Source: Stenotrophomonas sp. 704A1 (GTDB lineage: Bacteria; Pseudomonadota; Gammaproteobacteria; Xanthomonadales; Xanthomonadaceae). Taken from it: 64,000 nucleotides of DNA. The position numbers and the translations under genes are program-made. The notes under the pieces are model-generated. The model worked only from the letters and a program-made list of their open reading frames with translations, was not told where the DNA came from and did not search any database. Where the stretch lies: NCBI RefSeq assembly GCF_030549525.1, contig NZ_CP130831.1, positions 4,117,501-4,181,500 on the forward strand, in the 5' to 3' direction. Positions 37,816-49,316 of the stretch are shown here, piece by piece (within the stretch, counting starts at the first letter, position 1; each line of letters starts with the position of its first letter).

Positions 37816-38556
37816 GTGAGTGAGTGGTTCCATGCCGAAGGCAACCGCCAGCAAGGCCCGTTGCCAGCGGAACAGCTGATCGAGCTGTTCCGCAGCAACC
37901 AGGTCACTCTGGACACCCTGGTCTGGCGCGACGGCCTGCCGAACTGGCAGCCGCTGCGCAGCGTGGTCGACGAACTGGGGTTGATCGTGCCCGCCGTCGA
38001 GGCCCCGGTCACCGCCACCGTCGCACCGCCACCACCGCCGGCAGCCCCCCTGCCACCGACGCTGCCACCGGCATCGCCGTATGCGACCGCGCCGCAGATG
38101 GCCACCGCGCCCGCGAAACAGGGCCTGTCCGGCTGCGCGATCGGCGCCATCATCGGCGGCGTGCTGCTGGTGCTGGTACCGATCTGCGCCATCCTGGCCG
38201 CCATCGCCCTGCCCGCCTATTCCGACTACACCCAGCGCGCCAAGGTCGCTGCGGCGGTGACCGCACTGGAACCGCTGAAGGAAAAGGTGCAGCACTTCGC
38301 CGATGATCAGGGCCGTTGCCCGGGTGCCAACGATGCCGGCTTCCCGGCCAGCGCCGATTTCGCTGCACAGGGCCTGTCGGCCGTGAACATCGGCCGCTTC
38401 AACAACGGCCACTGCGGCATCGAAGCGACCCTGTCGGTACCCGGCAAGGCGCTGGACGGTGACCTGCTCTGGCTCGAGTACGATCGTGACAGCGGACGCT
38501 GGGAATGCAGCGGCGAAAGCGACGACAAGTATCTGCCCACGCACTGCCGCGGCTGA
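37816..38556 (+). CDS. GYF_2-domain membrane protein with pilin-like segment
   Basis: A 246-residue protein. The first about 50 residues form a GYF_2-type domain (EWFHAEGNRQQGPLPAEQL ... TLVWRDGLPNWQPLRSV), a Pro-rich linker (about 68-98) follows, then a hydrophobic helix with ALPAYSDYTQRAK that looks like a type-IV pilin N-terminal helix, and a C-terminal domain with two cysteine pairs. GYF_2 domains are thought to bind Pro-rich peptides. It begins at GTG, 13 nt after AGGAG. It is paired with the RDD protein that follows 49 bp later. Confidence 0.78.
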   Translation: MSEWFHAEGNRQQGPLPAEQLIELFRSNQVTLDTLVWRDGLPNWQPLRSVVDELGLIVPAVEAPVTATVAPPPPPAAPLPPTLPPASPYATAPQMATAPAKQGLSGCAIGAIIGGVLLVLVPICAILAAIALPAYSDYTQRAKVAAAVTALEPLKEKVQHFADDQGRCPGANDAGFPASADFAAQGLSAVNIGRFNNGHCGIEATLSVPGKALDGDLLWLEYDRDSGRWECSGESDDKYLPTHCRG

Positions 38557-38605
38557 GCCGCGTGCCTGCGCAACCCACCAAGGACGACCCAACAGGGGAC
38601 ATGCA

Positions 38606-39535
38606 ATGACTGAGTGGTACTACGCCGAAGGACAGCAACGCCAGGGGCCGCTGGAGGTCACCGAGATCCGCCAGCGCTTCCAGCGCGGGCAGTTGAATCT
38701 GGACACGCTGGTCTGGCGCGAAGGCATGGGCCAATGGGCACAGCTGCGCCAGGTGGTGGACGAGCTGGGCCTGCAGACCCTGGCCGACGCGAGCACCTCC
38801 AGCGCCAGCGGCGGCTTCGACCTGCGCGGCGACTACGCCGCGATCGACAACGGCACCGCGCCGCTGCCCGGCACCGGTGCACTCAGCAGCTCGCCGTACA
38901 ACGCCCCCGGCGCGGCCGGTGGCGATCATTCGCAGCCGGTGCAGGGCGGCGAAGTGGTCTATGCCGGCTTCTGGAAGCGCGTTGCCGCTTACCTGATCGA
39001 CTACTTCGTGCTGCTGATCCCCAGCGGCGTGGTGGGCGGCATACTGGGCTTCGTGCTCGGCGCGGGCATGGGCGCCGCCGGCAGCGGCGACACGGCGGTG
39101 GAAGTGGTCACCCAGCTGGTCAGTGGCTTTGCCGGCCTGTTCATCGGCGCCGCCTATTACGGCTGGTTCCATGCGTCCCGCGGCGGCGCCACCCTGGGCA
39201 AGATGGCCATCGGCATCAAGGTCGTGCGCGGCAACGGCGAGCGCCTGACCCTGGGCCGCAGCATCGGCCGTTACTTCGCCACCATCCTCAGCGGCCTGAC
39301 CCTGTGCATCGGCTACCTGATGGCCGCCTTCACCGAGCGCAAGCAGGGTCTGCACGACATGATCTGCGACACCGTCGTCGTCGATCGCTGGGCCTACAGC
39401 GACCAGCCCCAGCTGCAGCGGCGCGAACTGGGCACGGTCACCATCGTGGTGCTGGTGCTGGGCGGCCTGCTGACCCTGCTCGGCTTCGCCGCGATCATCT
39501 TCGCCGTCGGCGTCATCGCCAACATGGCGTCCTGA
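38606..39535 (+). CDS. GYF_2-RDD membrane protein
   Basis: A 309-residue protein: GYF_2-like domain at about 1-50 (EWYYAEGQQRQGPLEVTEI ... TLVWREGMGQWAQLRQV), linker, then an RDD domain (about 120-270) with FWKRVAAYLIDYFVLLI and LGKMAIGIKVV and four or five helices. RDD proteins are inner-membrane proteins, some of them transporters of charged osmolytes. The N-terminal domain is a paralogue of the one in the preceding gene, so the pair arose by duplication of the GYF_2 part with different membrane tails. It is followed by a strong terminator. Confidence 0.85.
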   Translation: MTEWYYAEGQQRQGPLEVTEIRQRFQRGQLNLDTLVWREGMGQWAQLRQVVDELGLQTLADASTSSASGGFDLRGDYAAIDNGTAPLPGTGALSSSPYNAPGAAGGDHSQPVQGGEVVYAGFWKRVAAYLIDYFVLLIPSGVVGGILGFVLGAGMGAAGSGDTAVEVVTQLVSGFAGLFIGAAYYGWFHASRGGATLGKMAIGIKVVRGNGERLTLGRSIGRYFATILSGLTLCIGYLMAAFTERKQGLHDMICDTVVVDRWAYSDQPQLQRRELGTVTIVVLVLGGLLTLLGFAAIIFAVGVIANMAS

Positions 39536-39634
39536 GCCACGCGGACGGCCAAGGAGCCGTCGTGGACGGCCATCGTCACGCCCCCCTGCTTGACAACGGC
39601 AGGCCGGGCGTGATTCCTCTAATAAGGTGAAACC

Positions 39635-39663
39635 TGAACGCCCGGCACAGTCCCGGGCGTTCA
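39635..39663. terminator. Terminator after the GYF_2-RDD gene
   Basis: TGAACGCCCGG and CCGGGCGTTCA form an 11-bp stem around a 7-nt loop, followed by GTTTATT. It separates the GYF_2 pair from topA. Confidence 0.8.
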
Positions 39664-39756
39664 GTTTATTGATTTGCCCGTGGCCGCTTCACTAATGCGG
39701 CCGTTTGCTCCACCCTAGCGGCCCTTCCCCGCGGCTTACCCACAGACCCTGCTGCC

Positions 39757-42251
<2,495 letters not shown>

Positions 42252-42255
<4 letters not shown>

Positions 42256-42275
42256 CGCCACGCCATGCGTGGATG
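42252..42275 (+). repeat. SMAG element at the topA stop
   Basis: GTAG-CG followed by CCACGC-CAT-GCGTGG. The TAG of GTAG is the topA stop. A second perfect 9-bp hairpin (GTGCGGACC/GGTCCGCAC) follows at 42288-42308. Confidence 0.75.
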
Positions 42276-42370
42276 AGGGGCCAGGGTGTGCGGACCAGCG
42301 GTCCGCACCGACCACGGCCGGCACGGCCGGGCGGCCCCGTTCCACTCCATCTGCACGCAGCAGGGGGATA

Positions 42371-42961
42371 ATGAAGGCCCACGCCGGGCCGGTCGCCGCC
42401 ATGAAAGAACTTACCCTGGACTCCGCTGTCGCCACGCTCCGCACCGGCGGTGTGATCGCCTACCCGACCGAGGCGGTCTGGGGCCTGGGCTGCGACCCCG
42501 CCCATGAAACAGCGGTGCACATGGTGCTGCGGCTGAAGCAGCGCCCGATCGAGAAGGGCATGATCCTGGTCGCTGCCGAACTTGCGCAGCTGGACGGCTG
42601 GGTGCGCCTGCACGCCCTGCCCGACGCCCGCCAGCGCGCGGTGCTGGCCAGCTGGCCCGGCGCCAACACCTGGATCCTGCCCGCCGGGCCCCGTGCGCAG
42701 CCCTGGGTCACCGGCGAACACAGCGGCATCGCCGTGCGGATCAGTGCCCATCCGCTGGTAGCGGCACTGTGCCGCGCCTGGGGTGGCCCGCTGGTGTCCA
42801 CCAGCGCCAACCTGGCCGGCGAGCCCCCCGCCCGCAGCCGCAACGAGCTGGACCCGCGCCTGCTGCGCCTGCTCGACGGCATCCTCGATGGGCAGACCGG
42901 CGGCCTGGCCCAGCCGACGCCGATCCGCGACGCGCTCAGTGGCAACGTCCTGCGCTCCTGA
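42371..42961 (+). CDS. tsaC: Threonylcarbamoyl-AMP synthase
   Basis: A 196-residue YrdC/Sua5-domain protein. The conserved NTP-binding pocket is seen in VIAYPTEAVWGLGCDP, LKQRPIEKGMILVA (KRPxxKG type) and STSANLAGEPP. It makes threonylcarbamoyl-AMP for t6A37 of ANN-reading tRNAs. The start may be 42371 (AGGGGG just upstream) or the internal ATG at 42401, which gives MKELTLDSAV; the first has the better site. It sits in the standard topA-tsaC position. Confidence 0.92.
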   Translation: MKAHAGPVAAMKELTLDSAVATLRTGGVIAYPTEAVWGLGCDPAHETAVHMVLRLKQRPIEKGMILVAAELAQLDGWVRLHALPDARQRAVLASWPGANTWILPAGPRAQPWVTGEHSGIAVRISAHPLVAALCRAWGGPLVSTSANLAGEPPARSRNELDPRLLRLLDGILDGQTGGLAQPTPIRDALSGNVLRS

Positions 42962-43004
42962 CCGGCCGATTGCGCCAGCGTCGCCAATCGCGCACGCTGC
43001 CCGC

Positions 43005-43697
43005 ATGACCCTGCTGCGCCCCGCCCTGTGCCTGGCCCTGATCCTGCCGTTGCCGGCGCTGGCGGCCGACGAGGTGCGGGTCTACCGCTGCGTTGGCAGT
43101 TCCGGTGCGGTCGCCCTGCAGGACAAGCCCTGCACCGCCGGGCGGCAGGAAGTGCGCGACCTGCAACGACCACGCGATCCGCCACCGCGCGCTGCCAGCA
43201 CCCGCCCAGCGCCGCCTGCGGATGCGCCGGTGCTGCGCGATCGCGAAGTCCGCCATGTCTACGTGCAGCCGCCACGGCCGATGTACGAGTGCGTCAGCGA
43301 AGACGGCGATCGCTACACCAGCGACAGCAACGAGGGAAATCCGCGCTGGGTGCCGCTGTGGACCACGGTCTGGTATCCACGTGGCCACTACGGCGGCCCC
43401 GGCCCGCGGCCACACCCGGGACCGCGCCCGGCGGGCAGCGGCCTGTCCATCGGCAGCGGCACACCGATCCATCACGCGCCTTCGGTCGGGGTGGGCGTCA
43501 ACGTGCCCGCCGGCAACATCCTGGTGCGCGATACCTGCCATGCCCTGCCGCCACAGGAAGTGTGCGCGCGCCTGCGTGATCGCCGCTGGGAGCTGGACCG
43601 TCGCTACAACAGCGCGCTGCAGAGCGAACGCACCGCGATCAGCAACGAGCAGCGCGGCATCGACGCCCGCCTGGCGCAGGACTGCCGCGGCGGCTGA
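43005..43697 (+). CDS. DUF4124 exported protein
   Basis: A 230-residue protein with a Sec signal peptide (about 1-21) and an N-terminal DUF4124-type segment (DEVRVYRCVGSSGAVALQDKPC), a Pro/Arg-rich middle and a C-terminal helical segment with two Cys (DTCHALPPQEVCARL). The DUF4124 motif (YRC...G...D.PC) is shared with the next gene. The function is unknown; such proteins are periplasmic or secreted. The Met at 43005 gives a normal signal peptide. Confidence 0.8.
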   Translation: MTLLRPALCLALILPLPALAADEVRVYRCVGSSGAVALQDKPCTAGRQEVRDLQRPRDPPPRAASTRPAPPADAPVLRDREVRHVYVQPPRPMYECVSEDGDRYTSDSNEGNPRWVPLWTTVWYPRGHYGGPGPRPHPGPRPAGSGLSIGSGTPIHHAPSVGVGVNVPAGNILVRDTCHALPPQEVCARLRDRRWELDRRYNSALQSERTAISNEQRGIDARLAQDCRGG

Positions 43698-43758
43698 ACC
43701 GCGCTCCGGTACGGGCCCGCACCTTCCGGGGCTACGGACGTCGCGGTAGGCTGCTGGC

Positions 43759-44481
43759 ATGAAGAAGCTGATCTGGTTGGCCCTGTGCCTGCTGCCCGCT
43801 GCTGCGGCGGCCGATGACCTGGTGATCTACCGCTGCACCGGCAGCAGCGACGTCCCCGTCGTGCAACGCGTGCCGTGTGCCGCCGGCATGACGCAGACGA
43901 TCGTGAAGCTGCCCGGGTCTGCACCGCGCCCGACGGCGCCGGCGCCGGAACCCGCCCGCCCTGTCCCGGCGCCGGTCGCGACCGAGCCACCCACGGCGCC
44001 GGCCGCAGCCGCGGAACCGCCGCATGCGGGCCAGGAACGCATCATCAGCGAGGCCTACGTGGTCGAACGCGAAGGCGGCGACGCCATCCTCGACAGTGCC
44101 ATGCTGCCGCGTCCGGGTGATGTCCCGCCGGCCGCGGCGGACGCACCGCCAAAACCCCCGCTGCCGCTGATCTTCCAGTGCATGGATGCGCAGGGCGGGC
44201 AGTACCTGCATGAGTACGAGGCGGCACCGGGGCGTTGTGAACTGCTGAACGTGGAGGGACTGGGCGGCGCGACGCCGGTCAATGCCGCCAGCTGCGAAGT
44301 GGTCCGCGACCGCTGCAGCGAGGTGGCCGAGGACCAGCGCTGCGGCAGCTGGCAACAGCGCTTCCGCGATGCACGGGGCCGCGAGCGTTTCGCCGCGGCG
44401 GAAAACAGGGAGGCCGCCCGTGCCGAGCGCGAGCGCCTGCAGGCCGTGCTGGCGGCCAGCAGCTGTGCCGTGCCGGACTGA
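43759..44481 (+). CDS. DUF4124 exported protein (paralogue)
   Basis: A 240-residue protein with a Sec signal peptide (about 1-18), the DUF4124 segment (DLVIYRCTGSSDVPVVQRVPC), a long Pro/Ala-rich linker and a second Cys-containing segment (IFQCMDAQGGQYLHEYEAAPGRC) close to the C-terminal helical tail. It is a tandem paralogue of the preceding gene, 61 bp downstream, with both CxxG-type segments kept. A SMAG-like element follows. Confidence 0.8.
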   Translation: MKKLIWLALCLLPAAAAADDLVIYRCTGSSDVPVVQRVPCAAGMTQTIVKLPGSAPRPTAPAPEPARPVPAPVATEPPTAPAAAAEPPHAGQERIISEAYVVEREGGDAILDSAMLPRPGDVPPAAADAPPKPPLPLIFQCMDAQGGQYLHEYEAAPGRCELLNVEGLGGATPVNAASCEVVRDRCSEVAEDQRCGSWQQRFRDARGRERFAAAENREAARAERERLQAVLAASSCAVPD

Positions 44482-44484
44482 CCG

Positions 44485-44509
44485 CATGCCGGGCATGGCG
44501 CGGCGCTAC
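44485..44509 (-). repeat. SMAG-like element
   Basis: On the minus strand GTAG precedes a GCC-rich arm with CAT loop (one mismatch in the 7-bp stem). It lies between two convergent genes. Confidence 0.6.
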
Positions 44510-44537
44510 CGCGCCGCCGCGCCCGACACCACGCCGC

Positions 44538-45314
44538 TCAGAATCCGTAGCGCAGGAAGCCGCCGTCGACGGCGATGCACTCGCCGGTGACATAGCTGGA
44601 AGCCGGCAGGCACAGGAAGCCCACCGCCGATGCCACTTCTTCCGGTTCGCCGATCCGGCGCATCGGCGTGCGTTCGATCACTTCGTCGTAGTAGTCGGCA
44701 TCGGAGAGCGGGCCCGAGGTGCGGCGGGTGCGGATGTACCACGGCGCCACCGCGTTGACCCGGATGCCATCCTCGGCCCATTCCACCGCCAGATTGCGGG
44801 TCATCTGGTGCATGGCCGCCTTGCTCATGCCGTAGACCACGCCGCTGCGGACATGGGTCAGGCCGGACACGCTGCCGACGTTGACGATCGCCGAGGACGC
44901 GTGGCGCGCCAGCAGCGGGTGCGCATAGCGCGACAGCTCGAACGCCGAGAACAGGTTGGTTTCGAAGATGCCACGCCACTCGTCTTCGGAATACTCGGTG
45001 GCCGGCCGGGTGATGTTGCCGCCGGCGTTGTTGACCAGGATGTGCAGGCCATCGGCGTGGTCTTCGACCCAGTCCAGGATCTGCCGGCGGTCCTCGTCGT
45101 CGGACACGTCCGCGGCCAGCGCGCGCACCTGCTGGTCCGGGAATGCGTCGGCCAGCTCGTCGCGCGCGGTCTCCAGCGCGTCGATGTCACGGCCGACGAT
45201 CATCAGGTCGGCACCGAAACCGAGCAGCTCGCGCGCGATGGCCAGGCCGATACCGGCGCTGGCACCGGTGATCAGCGCCGTCTGTCCATCCAGTCGCCAC
45301 CGTTGCTGGGTCAT
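44538..45314 (-). CDS. SDR-family oxidoreductase (tropinone-reductase-like)
   Basis: A 258-residue classical [11 protein letters not shown] (cofactor loop, about 16-23), NNAGG, the catalytic Ser in VGSVSG and Y-x3-K in YGMSK (about 160-164) are complete, with a C-terminal [10 protein letters not shown] end. Several relatives are annotated tropinone-reductase-like. It would use NAD(P) on an unknown alcohol or ketone. It stands alone on the minus strand. Confidence 0.9.
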   Translation of the reverse strand: MTQQRWRLDGQTALITGASAGIGLAIARELLGFGADLMIVGRDIDALETARDELADAFPDQQVRALAADVSDDEDRRQILDWVEDHADGLHILVNNAGGNITRPATEYSEDEWRGIFETNLFSAFELSRYAHPLLARHASSAIVNVGSVSGLTHVRSGVVYGMSKAAMHQMTRNLAVEWAEDGIRVNAVAPWYIRTRRTSGPLSDADYYDEVIERTPMRRIGEPEEVASAVGFLCLPASSYVTGECIAVDGGFLRYGF

Positions 45315-45425
45315 GCATCCTCCGGGGCCGCGCCCACTGTATTGCGATGCGGAAAGGATACGCGCTCACGGCCGGCCACGGCCCGCGATGCGACACTGGC
45401 CGCACATCCCTGGAGGAGAGCTGCG

Positions 45426-45632
45426 ATGCGCATCCTGATTCCCCTGCTGCTGTCGGTCGCGCTGCTGGCCGGGTGCCAGCGCCCCGCGCCGCCGAATCCG
45501 GAACGACCGCCCGAGCCGCAGGCGCAGGCCACGGCGAGCGCGCGCGCCCTCGAGCGTGCCAAAGGCGTGCAGAAGACCGTGGACGAGGGCGCCAAGCGCG
45601 GGCACCAGGCCGAGGCTGACGCCGCCCGGTAG
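45426..45632 (+). CDS. Small lipoprotein (68 aa)
   Basis: A 68-residue protein with a lipoprotein signal peptide and lipobox LLAGC (Cys at about 17); the mature part is charged and helical (ALERAKGVQKTVDEGAKRG). It has a very strong GGAGGAG site 7 nt before the ATG. The residue after Cys is Gln, consistent with outer-membrane sorting. The stop TAG is part of a SMAG repeat. Confidence 0.75.
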   Translation: MRILIPLLLSVALLAGCQRPAPPNPERPPEPQAQATASARALERAKGVQKTVDEGAKRGHQAEADAAR

Positions 45633-45697
45633 CGCCGGGCCATGCCCGGCGAGCGCAACGCGCGGCCTCCTCTCCGCCGGGCATGGCCCGGCGTTAC
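45629..45697. repeat. Inverted pair of SMAG elements
   Basis: The first arm starts with GTAG (45629-45632) and carries GCCGGGC-CAT-GCCCGGC; the second is its mirror, ending at TTAC (a GTAA variant). The first TAG is the stop of the lipoprotein gene. Confidence 0.75.
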
Positions 45698-45706
45698 CCA
45701 ACAAAA

Positions 45707-45728
45707 ACGCCCGGCCGAAGCCGGGCGT
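45707..45728 (-). terminator. Terminator of sppA
   Basis: ACGCCCGGC and GCCGGGCGT form a 9-bp stem with a CGAA loop; on the minus strand a T-run (TTTTTG) follows. It lies 24 bp after the sppA stop. Confidence 0.85.
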
Positions 45729-45751
45729 CCTTCATTCATGGCGTCTGCCGG

Positions 45752-47674
45752 TCAGAACCCGCAGAAGCAGTACGCCAGCGCCTTCACCGGGGCGCCATTG
45801 CCCTTCTCGCGGGCGGCGTTCTCGACGAAACGCAGCTGCGTATCGATCTCCGGCATCGTGCGCGCCAGCATCATCCGGCCCATGCCGGAGTCGGACAGCA
45901 TCCAGGCACCGGCGCGGCTGCCAGCGAAACCGCTGACGAACTGCGCGAACGGGGTGGCCGCCTTTTCGATGTAGCGCACGCGGTACTTGTCGCTGGCACC
46001 GAGCTTGGCGCGGCCGGCGGCATCGGCGACGGCATCCTTGAGGCCACCGAACGCATCGACCAGGCCCCGTTCCTTGGCCTGCGCACCGCTCCAGACACGC
46101 CCGCGTGCCACCTCGTCGATGGCCTCGACCGGCTTCTTGCGGGCCTCGGCGACGCGACCGGTGAAATCGGCATAGCCCTTGTTGATCACCGACTGGATGA
46201 CCTGGCCCACGGCCGGATCCATCGGGCGGGTGACATCGAACGCACCGGCAAAACGGGTGGTGCCCACACCGTCGGTATGCACGCCGAACTTGTCCAGCGC
46301 GCGGCTGAAGTTCGGGATCATGCCGAAGATGCCGATCGAACCGGTGATCGTCGACGGGTCGGCGTAGATGCGATCGGCGTTCATGCTGATCCAGTAGCCA
46401 CCGGATGCCGCCAGATCGCCCATCGACACCACCACCGGCTTGCCGGCGGCCTGCAGGGCCACCACTTCGCGACGGATCTGTTCGGAGGCATAGACCTCGC
46501 CACCGGGCGAATCCACGCGCAGCACCACGGCCTTGACGTCATTGTCGTCGCGCGCCGCACGCAGCAGCGCCGAGGTCGATTCGCCCCCGATGCGGCCGGC
46601 CGGCAGGTCACCCCCGCTGATTTCACCGGAGGCCACCACCACCGCCACCTGCGGCCGCGAGTCGACCGGGTTGCGGCGCGCGTCGAGCAGGGCCAGATAG
46701 GCAGCAAAGTCGATGCTGCGGAAACCGCCTTCGGCGTCTTCATCGGCCACGCCGCGGTCGATCATCAGATCCTCGAATTCCTCGCGGGTCTTCAGCGCGG
46801 TCACCAGCTTCTGCTGCAGGGCGAACTTGGCTAGGTCGCCGCCGGCAGCGGCCACGCCTTCGGGCAGGGTGTCGATGCCGGCCGCCAGCTGCGCCGGGTC
46901 CAGGCGGCGGGCCTTGGCGATGTCGCCCAGGTAGCGCTGCCACACGTCGTTCATCCAGTACAGGTCGGCTTCCTTGGACGCCGGCGAGGCCGCATCGAGC
47001 ACATACGGCTCGGCAGCTGACTTGTACTCGCCCACCTTGAACAGGTGCACGTCCACGCCCAGCTTGTCCTGCAGGCCGGTGCGGAAGTACTGGCGGTAGC
47101 GGCCGAGGCCTTCCAGCACCACCGACCCCATCGGGTCGAGGTACACCTCGTCGGCCTGCGCGGCCAGCAGGTACTGCGACTGGCCCATGCTTTCGCTGAA
47201 GGCGACAAGCTGCTTGCCCGAGGCGCGCAGGTCCTGCAGCGCGGCGGCGACCTCACGCAGCGAGGCGAAGCCGGACGGCTGCAGCTTGTCCAGCTCCAGC
47301 ACCACCCGCTCGACCTTCTTGTCATCGCGCGCGGTCTCGATCACCCGGATCAGATCGCGCAGCTGCACTTCCTCGGCACCGTTGTCGCCGACCGCCTTGG
47401 CCAGTGCGCGGCTGACCGGATCAGCGCTGTACTGTTCGACCAGCCGCCCTTCCGGCGCGATCACCAGGGTGGTGCGGTCCTGCAGCGATTTGCTGGCACC
47501 GGCGCCCATGCCTGCTGCGACGATGAACATCACCAGCACCAGCAGCAACAGGCCGAAGAACACCAGGTTGAGGATCAACCGGCGGGTGAAATTCATCACG
47601 TCCCACAGCCCGATGAAGAAGCTGGCGACAGGGTTGCGATTCGCCGGGGGCAGCGGCGGCACGGGTTGGTTCAT
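45752..47674 (-). CDS. sppA: Signal peptide peptidase SppA, 67-kDa type
   Basis: A 640-residue inner-membrane serine protease of the long, duplicated SppA class. One N-terminal helix (about 29-55) anchors it. The general base Lys lies in the first half (GEYKSAAEPYV, about 212) and the nucleophile Ser in LAASGGYWIS (about 423) in the second half. It degrades remnant signal peptides in the membrane. The start at 47674 follows a CGGAG site. The C-terminus ends with the unusual AYCFCGF. Confidence 0.93.
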   Translation of the reverse strand: MNQPVPPLPPANRNPVASFFIGLWDVMNFTRRLILNLVFFGLLLLVLVMFIVAAGMGAGASKSLQDRTTLVIAPEGRLVEQYSADPVSRALAKAVGDNGAEEVQLRDLIRVIETARDDKKVERVVLELDKLQPSGFASLREVAAALQDLRASGKQLVAFSESMGQSQYLLAAQADEVYLDPMGSVVLEGLGRYRQYFRTGLQDKLGVDVHLFKVGEYKSAAEPYVLDAASPASKEADLYWMNDVWQRYLGDIAKARRLDPAQLAAGIDTLPEGVAAAGGDLAKFALQQKLVTALKTREEFEDLMIDRGVADEDAEGGFRSIDFAAYLALLDARRNPVDSRPQVAVVVASGEISGGDLPAGRIGGESTSALLRAARDDNDVKAVVLRVDSPGGEVYASEQIRREVVALQAAGKPVVVSMGDLAASGGYWISMNADRIYADPSTITGSIGIFGMIPNFSRALDKFGVHTDGVGTTRFAGAFDVTRPMDPAVGQVIQSVINKGYADFTGRVAEARKKPVEAIDEVARGRVWSGAQAKERGLVDAFGGLKDAVADAAGRAKLGASDKYRVRYIEKAATPFAQFVSGFAGSRAGAWMLSDSGMGRMMLARTMPEIDTQLRFVENAAREKGNGAPVKALAYCFCGF

Positions 47675-47788
47675 GGAGCACTCCGGATGGCTTCTTGCCG
47701 TGGTACCAGCATAGCCGGTGCCGCGTGAGGCGGCATCGGACACAAGTCAGGGGATCGCCGGTCACGGTCAGTCGTGGCCGGCGCAGGG

Positions 47789-49153
47789 TCAGGCCAGCGA
47801 GGACTGGCCGATGCGCAGGCTGCTGCGGCGCAGGCGCCAGCCCATCAGGATGGCGGCCGCGGTCAGGCCGACGATCAGGCCGATCCACATGCCCTGCGGG
47901 CCCATGCCCAGCCCCAGGCCGAGCCCGGCGCCAAGCGGCATGCCCAGCCCCCAGTAGGCGAACATGGCGATGAACATCGGCACGCGGGTGTCCTTCAGGC
48001 CACGCAGGGCACCGGCCGACAGCACCTGGATGCCATCGGGGAACTGGAACGTGGCCGCGTACAGCAGCAGGGTCGAGGCCAGCCCGGCCACCGCCAGGTC
48101 GTTGGTGTAGACGCCGACGATGGCGTCGTGGCCGAACAGCAGGACGGCGGCGGACAGCGTCTGCGTCCCCATGATGATCGCGTAGCCGGCCCAGGCGGCA
48201 CGGCGCACGCCGAAACCATCACCGCGGCCGACCGCATGGCCCACCCGCACGGTGGTCGCTTCGGCCACGCCCATCGGGATCATGAAGCACAGCTGCGCCA
48301 CGTTGATCGCAATCTGATGCGCTGCCGCTTCGTTGGCGCCCAGTCGGCCGATCAGCAACGCGGTGACGATGAACAGGCCCCCTTCCATCAGCACGGTGAT
48401 GCCGATCGGCAGGCCGGTACGCAGCAGGTCCCAGATCGCGCCCCAGCGCGGGCCTTCGAAATGCGAGAACAGCTGCAGGTGGGCAAAGCGCTTGGTGAAC
48501 CACAGATACGTGGCGAACGCGATGGCCTGCAGCCACATCATCACCGCCGAAGCGATGCCCAGGCCTTCGGCGCCCATTTCCGGGAACCCCAGCTTGCCGT
48601 TGGCCAGCACGTAGCCCATCGGTGCCAGCACCAGCAGGCCACCGAAGCCGAGCAGCATGGTCGGCAGCGTCCAGTGCATGCCTTCGCTGAGGTAGCGCAT
48701 GCAGAAGTACAGGGTCAGCGCCGGGCCGCCCCAACGCACCGCATGCAGGAACGCGGTGGCGCCAGGCACGATGTCCGGTGCGATGCCGAACGCCGGCAAC
48801 AGCGGCGGCACCACGGTGAGGAAGGTGAACATGATCAGGCCCAGGCCCAGCGCCAGCCACAAGGCCTGCCGGAACAGCGGACCGATCTCGCGCTCACGGC
48901 CAGCGCCGTGCAGCTGCGACACCGAGGCGGTCAACGAGATCAGCGTGCCGATCGGGATCAGCATCGGCAGCCACAGCAGCGCCGTGCCGATGGTGACCGC
49001 CGCCAGCGTGGCGGTGGCGTGGTGGCCGGCAATCACGTTGTCGACGAAGGAGATCAGGCCGGTGGAGACATGCCCGAGCACGAGCGGCAGGGCAAGCAGA
49101 CCGGTAGCGCCGACTTCCTTGCTGAAGCGCGGCGTGGAGGTTGCGGTAGACAT
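47789..49153 (-). CDS. MATE-family multidrug exporter
   Basis: A 454-residue protein with twelve predicted helices and the two homologous MatE halves. N-terminal GLLALPLVLGHVSTGLISFVD and the LRRSSLRIGQ tail are typical of NorM-type transporters, which export cationic drugs against Na+ or H+. It lies 115 bp upstream of sppA on the same strand, apparently unrelated to it. No regulator is adjacent. Confidence 0.9.
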   Translation of the reverse strand: MSTATSTPRFSKEVGATGLLALPLVLGHVSTGLISFVDNVIAGHHATATLAAVTIGTALLWLPMLIPIGTLISLTASVSQLHGAGREREIGPLFRQALWLALGLGLIMFTFLTVVPPLLPAFGIAPDIVPGATAFLHAVRWGGPALTLYFCMRYLSEGMHWTLPTMLLGFGGLLVLAPMGYVLANGKLGFPEMGAEGLGIASAVMMWLQAIAFATYLWFTKRFAHLQLFSHFEGPRWGAIWDLLRTGLPIGITVLMEGGLFIVTALLIGRLGANEAAAHQIAINVAQLCFMIPMGVAEATTVRVGHAVGRGDGFGVRRAAWAGYAIIMGTQTLSAAVLLFGHDAIVGVYTNDLAVAGLASTLLLYAATFQFPDGIQVLSAGALRGLKDTRVPMFIAMFAYWGLGMPLGAGLGLGLGMGPQGMWIGLIVGLTAAAILMGWRLRRSSLRIGQSSLA

Positions 49154-49316
49154 GGGGTGCAGGACGCGAACTGCGGTTGCGCGCGAAGGGCACAGGCACC
49201 GGGTTGCGGCCGGTCATCTTACGCGCGCGCGCCGGGCATTCCCATGACTGCCACCTAAAAGGCAGCCGCCAGCGCCGATCATCGGTCCACGCTGCCCCGG
49301 CTGGCCAGGGCTGGAG

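Noticed and set aside
39590..39625. TTGACA (39590) with TAATAA (39620) as topA promoter
   Set aside because: The spacing is 24 bp, and a terminator hairpin lies immediately downstream; a promoter after that hairpin (TTGATT near 39669) is equally weak.
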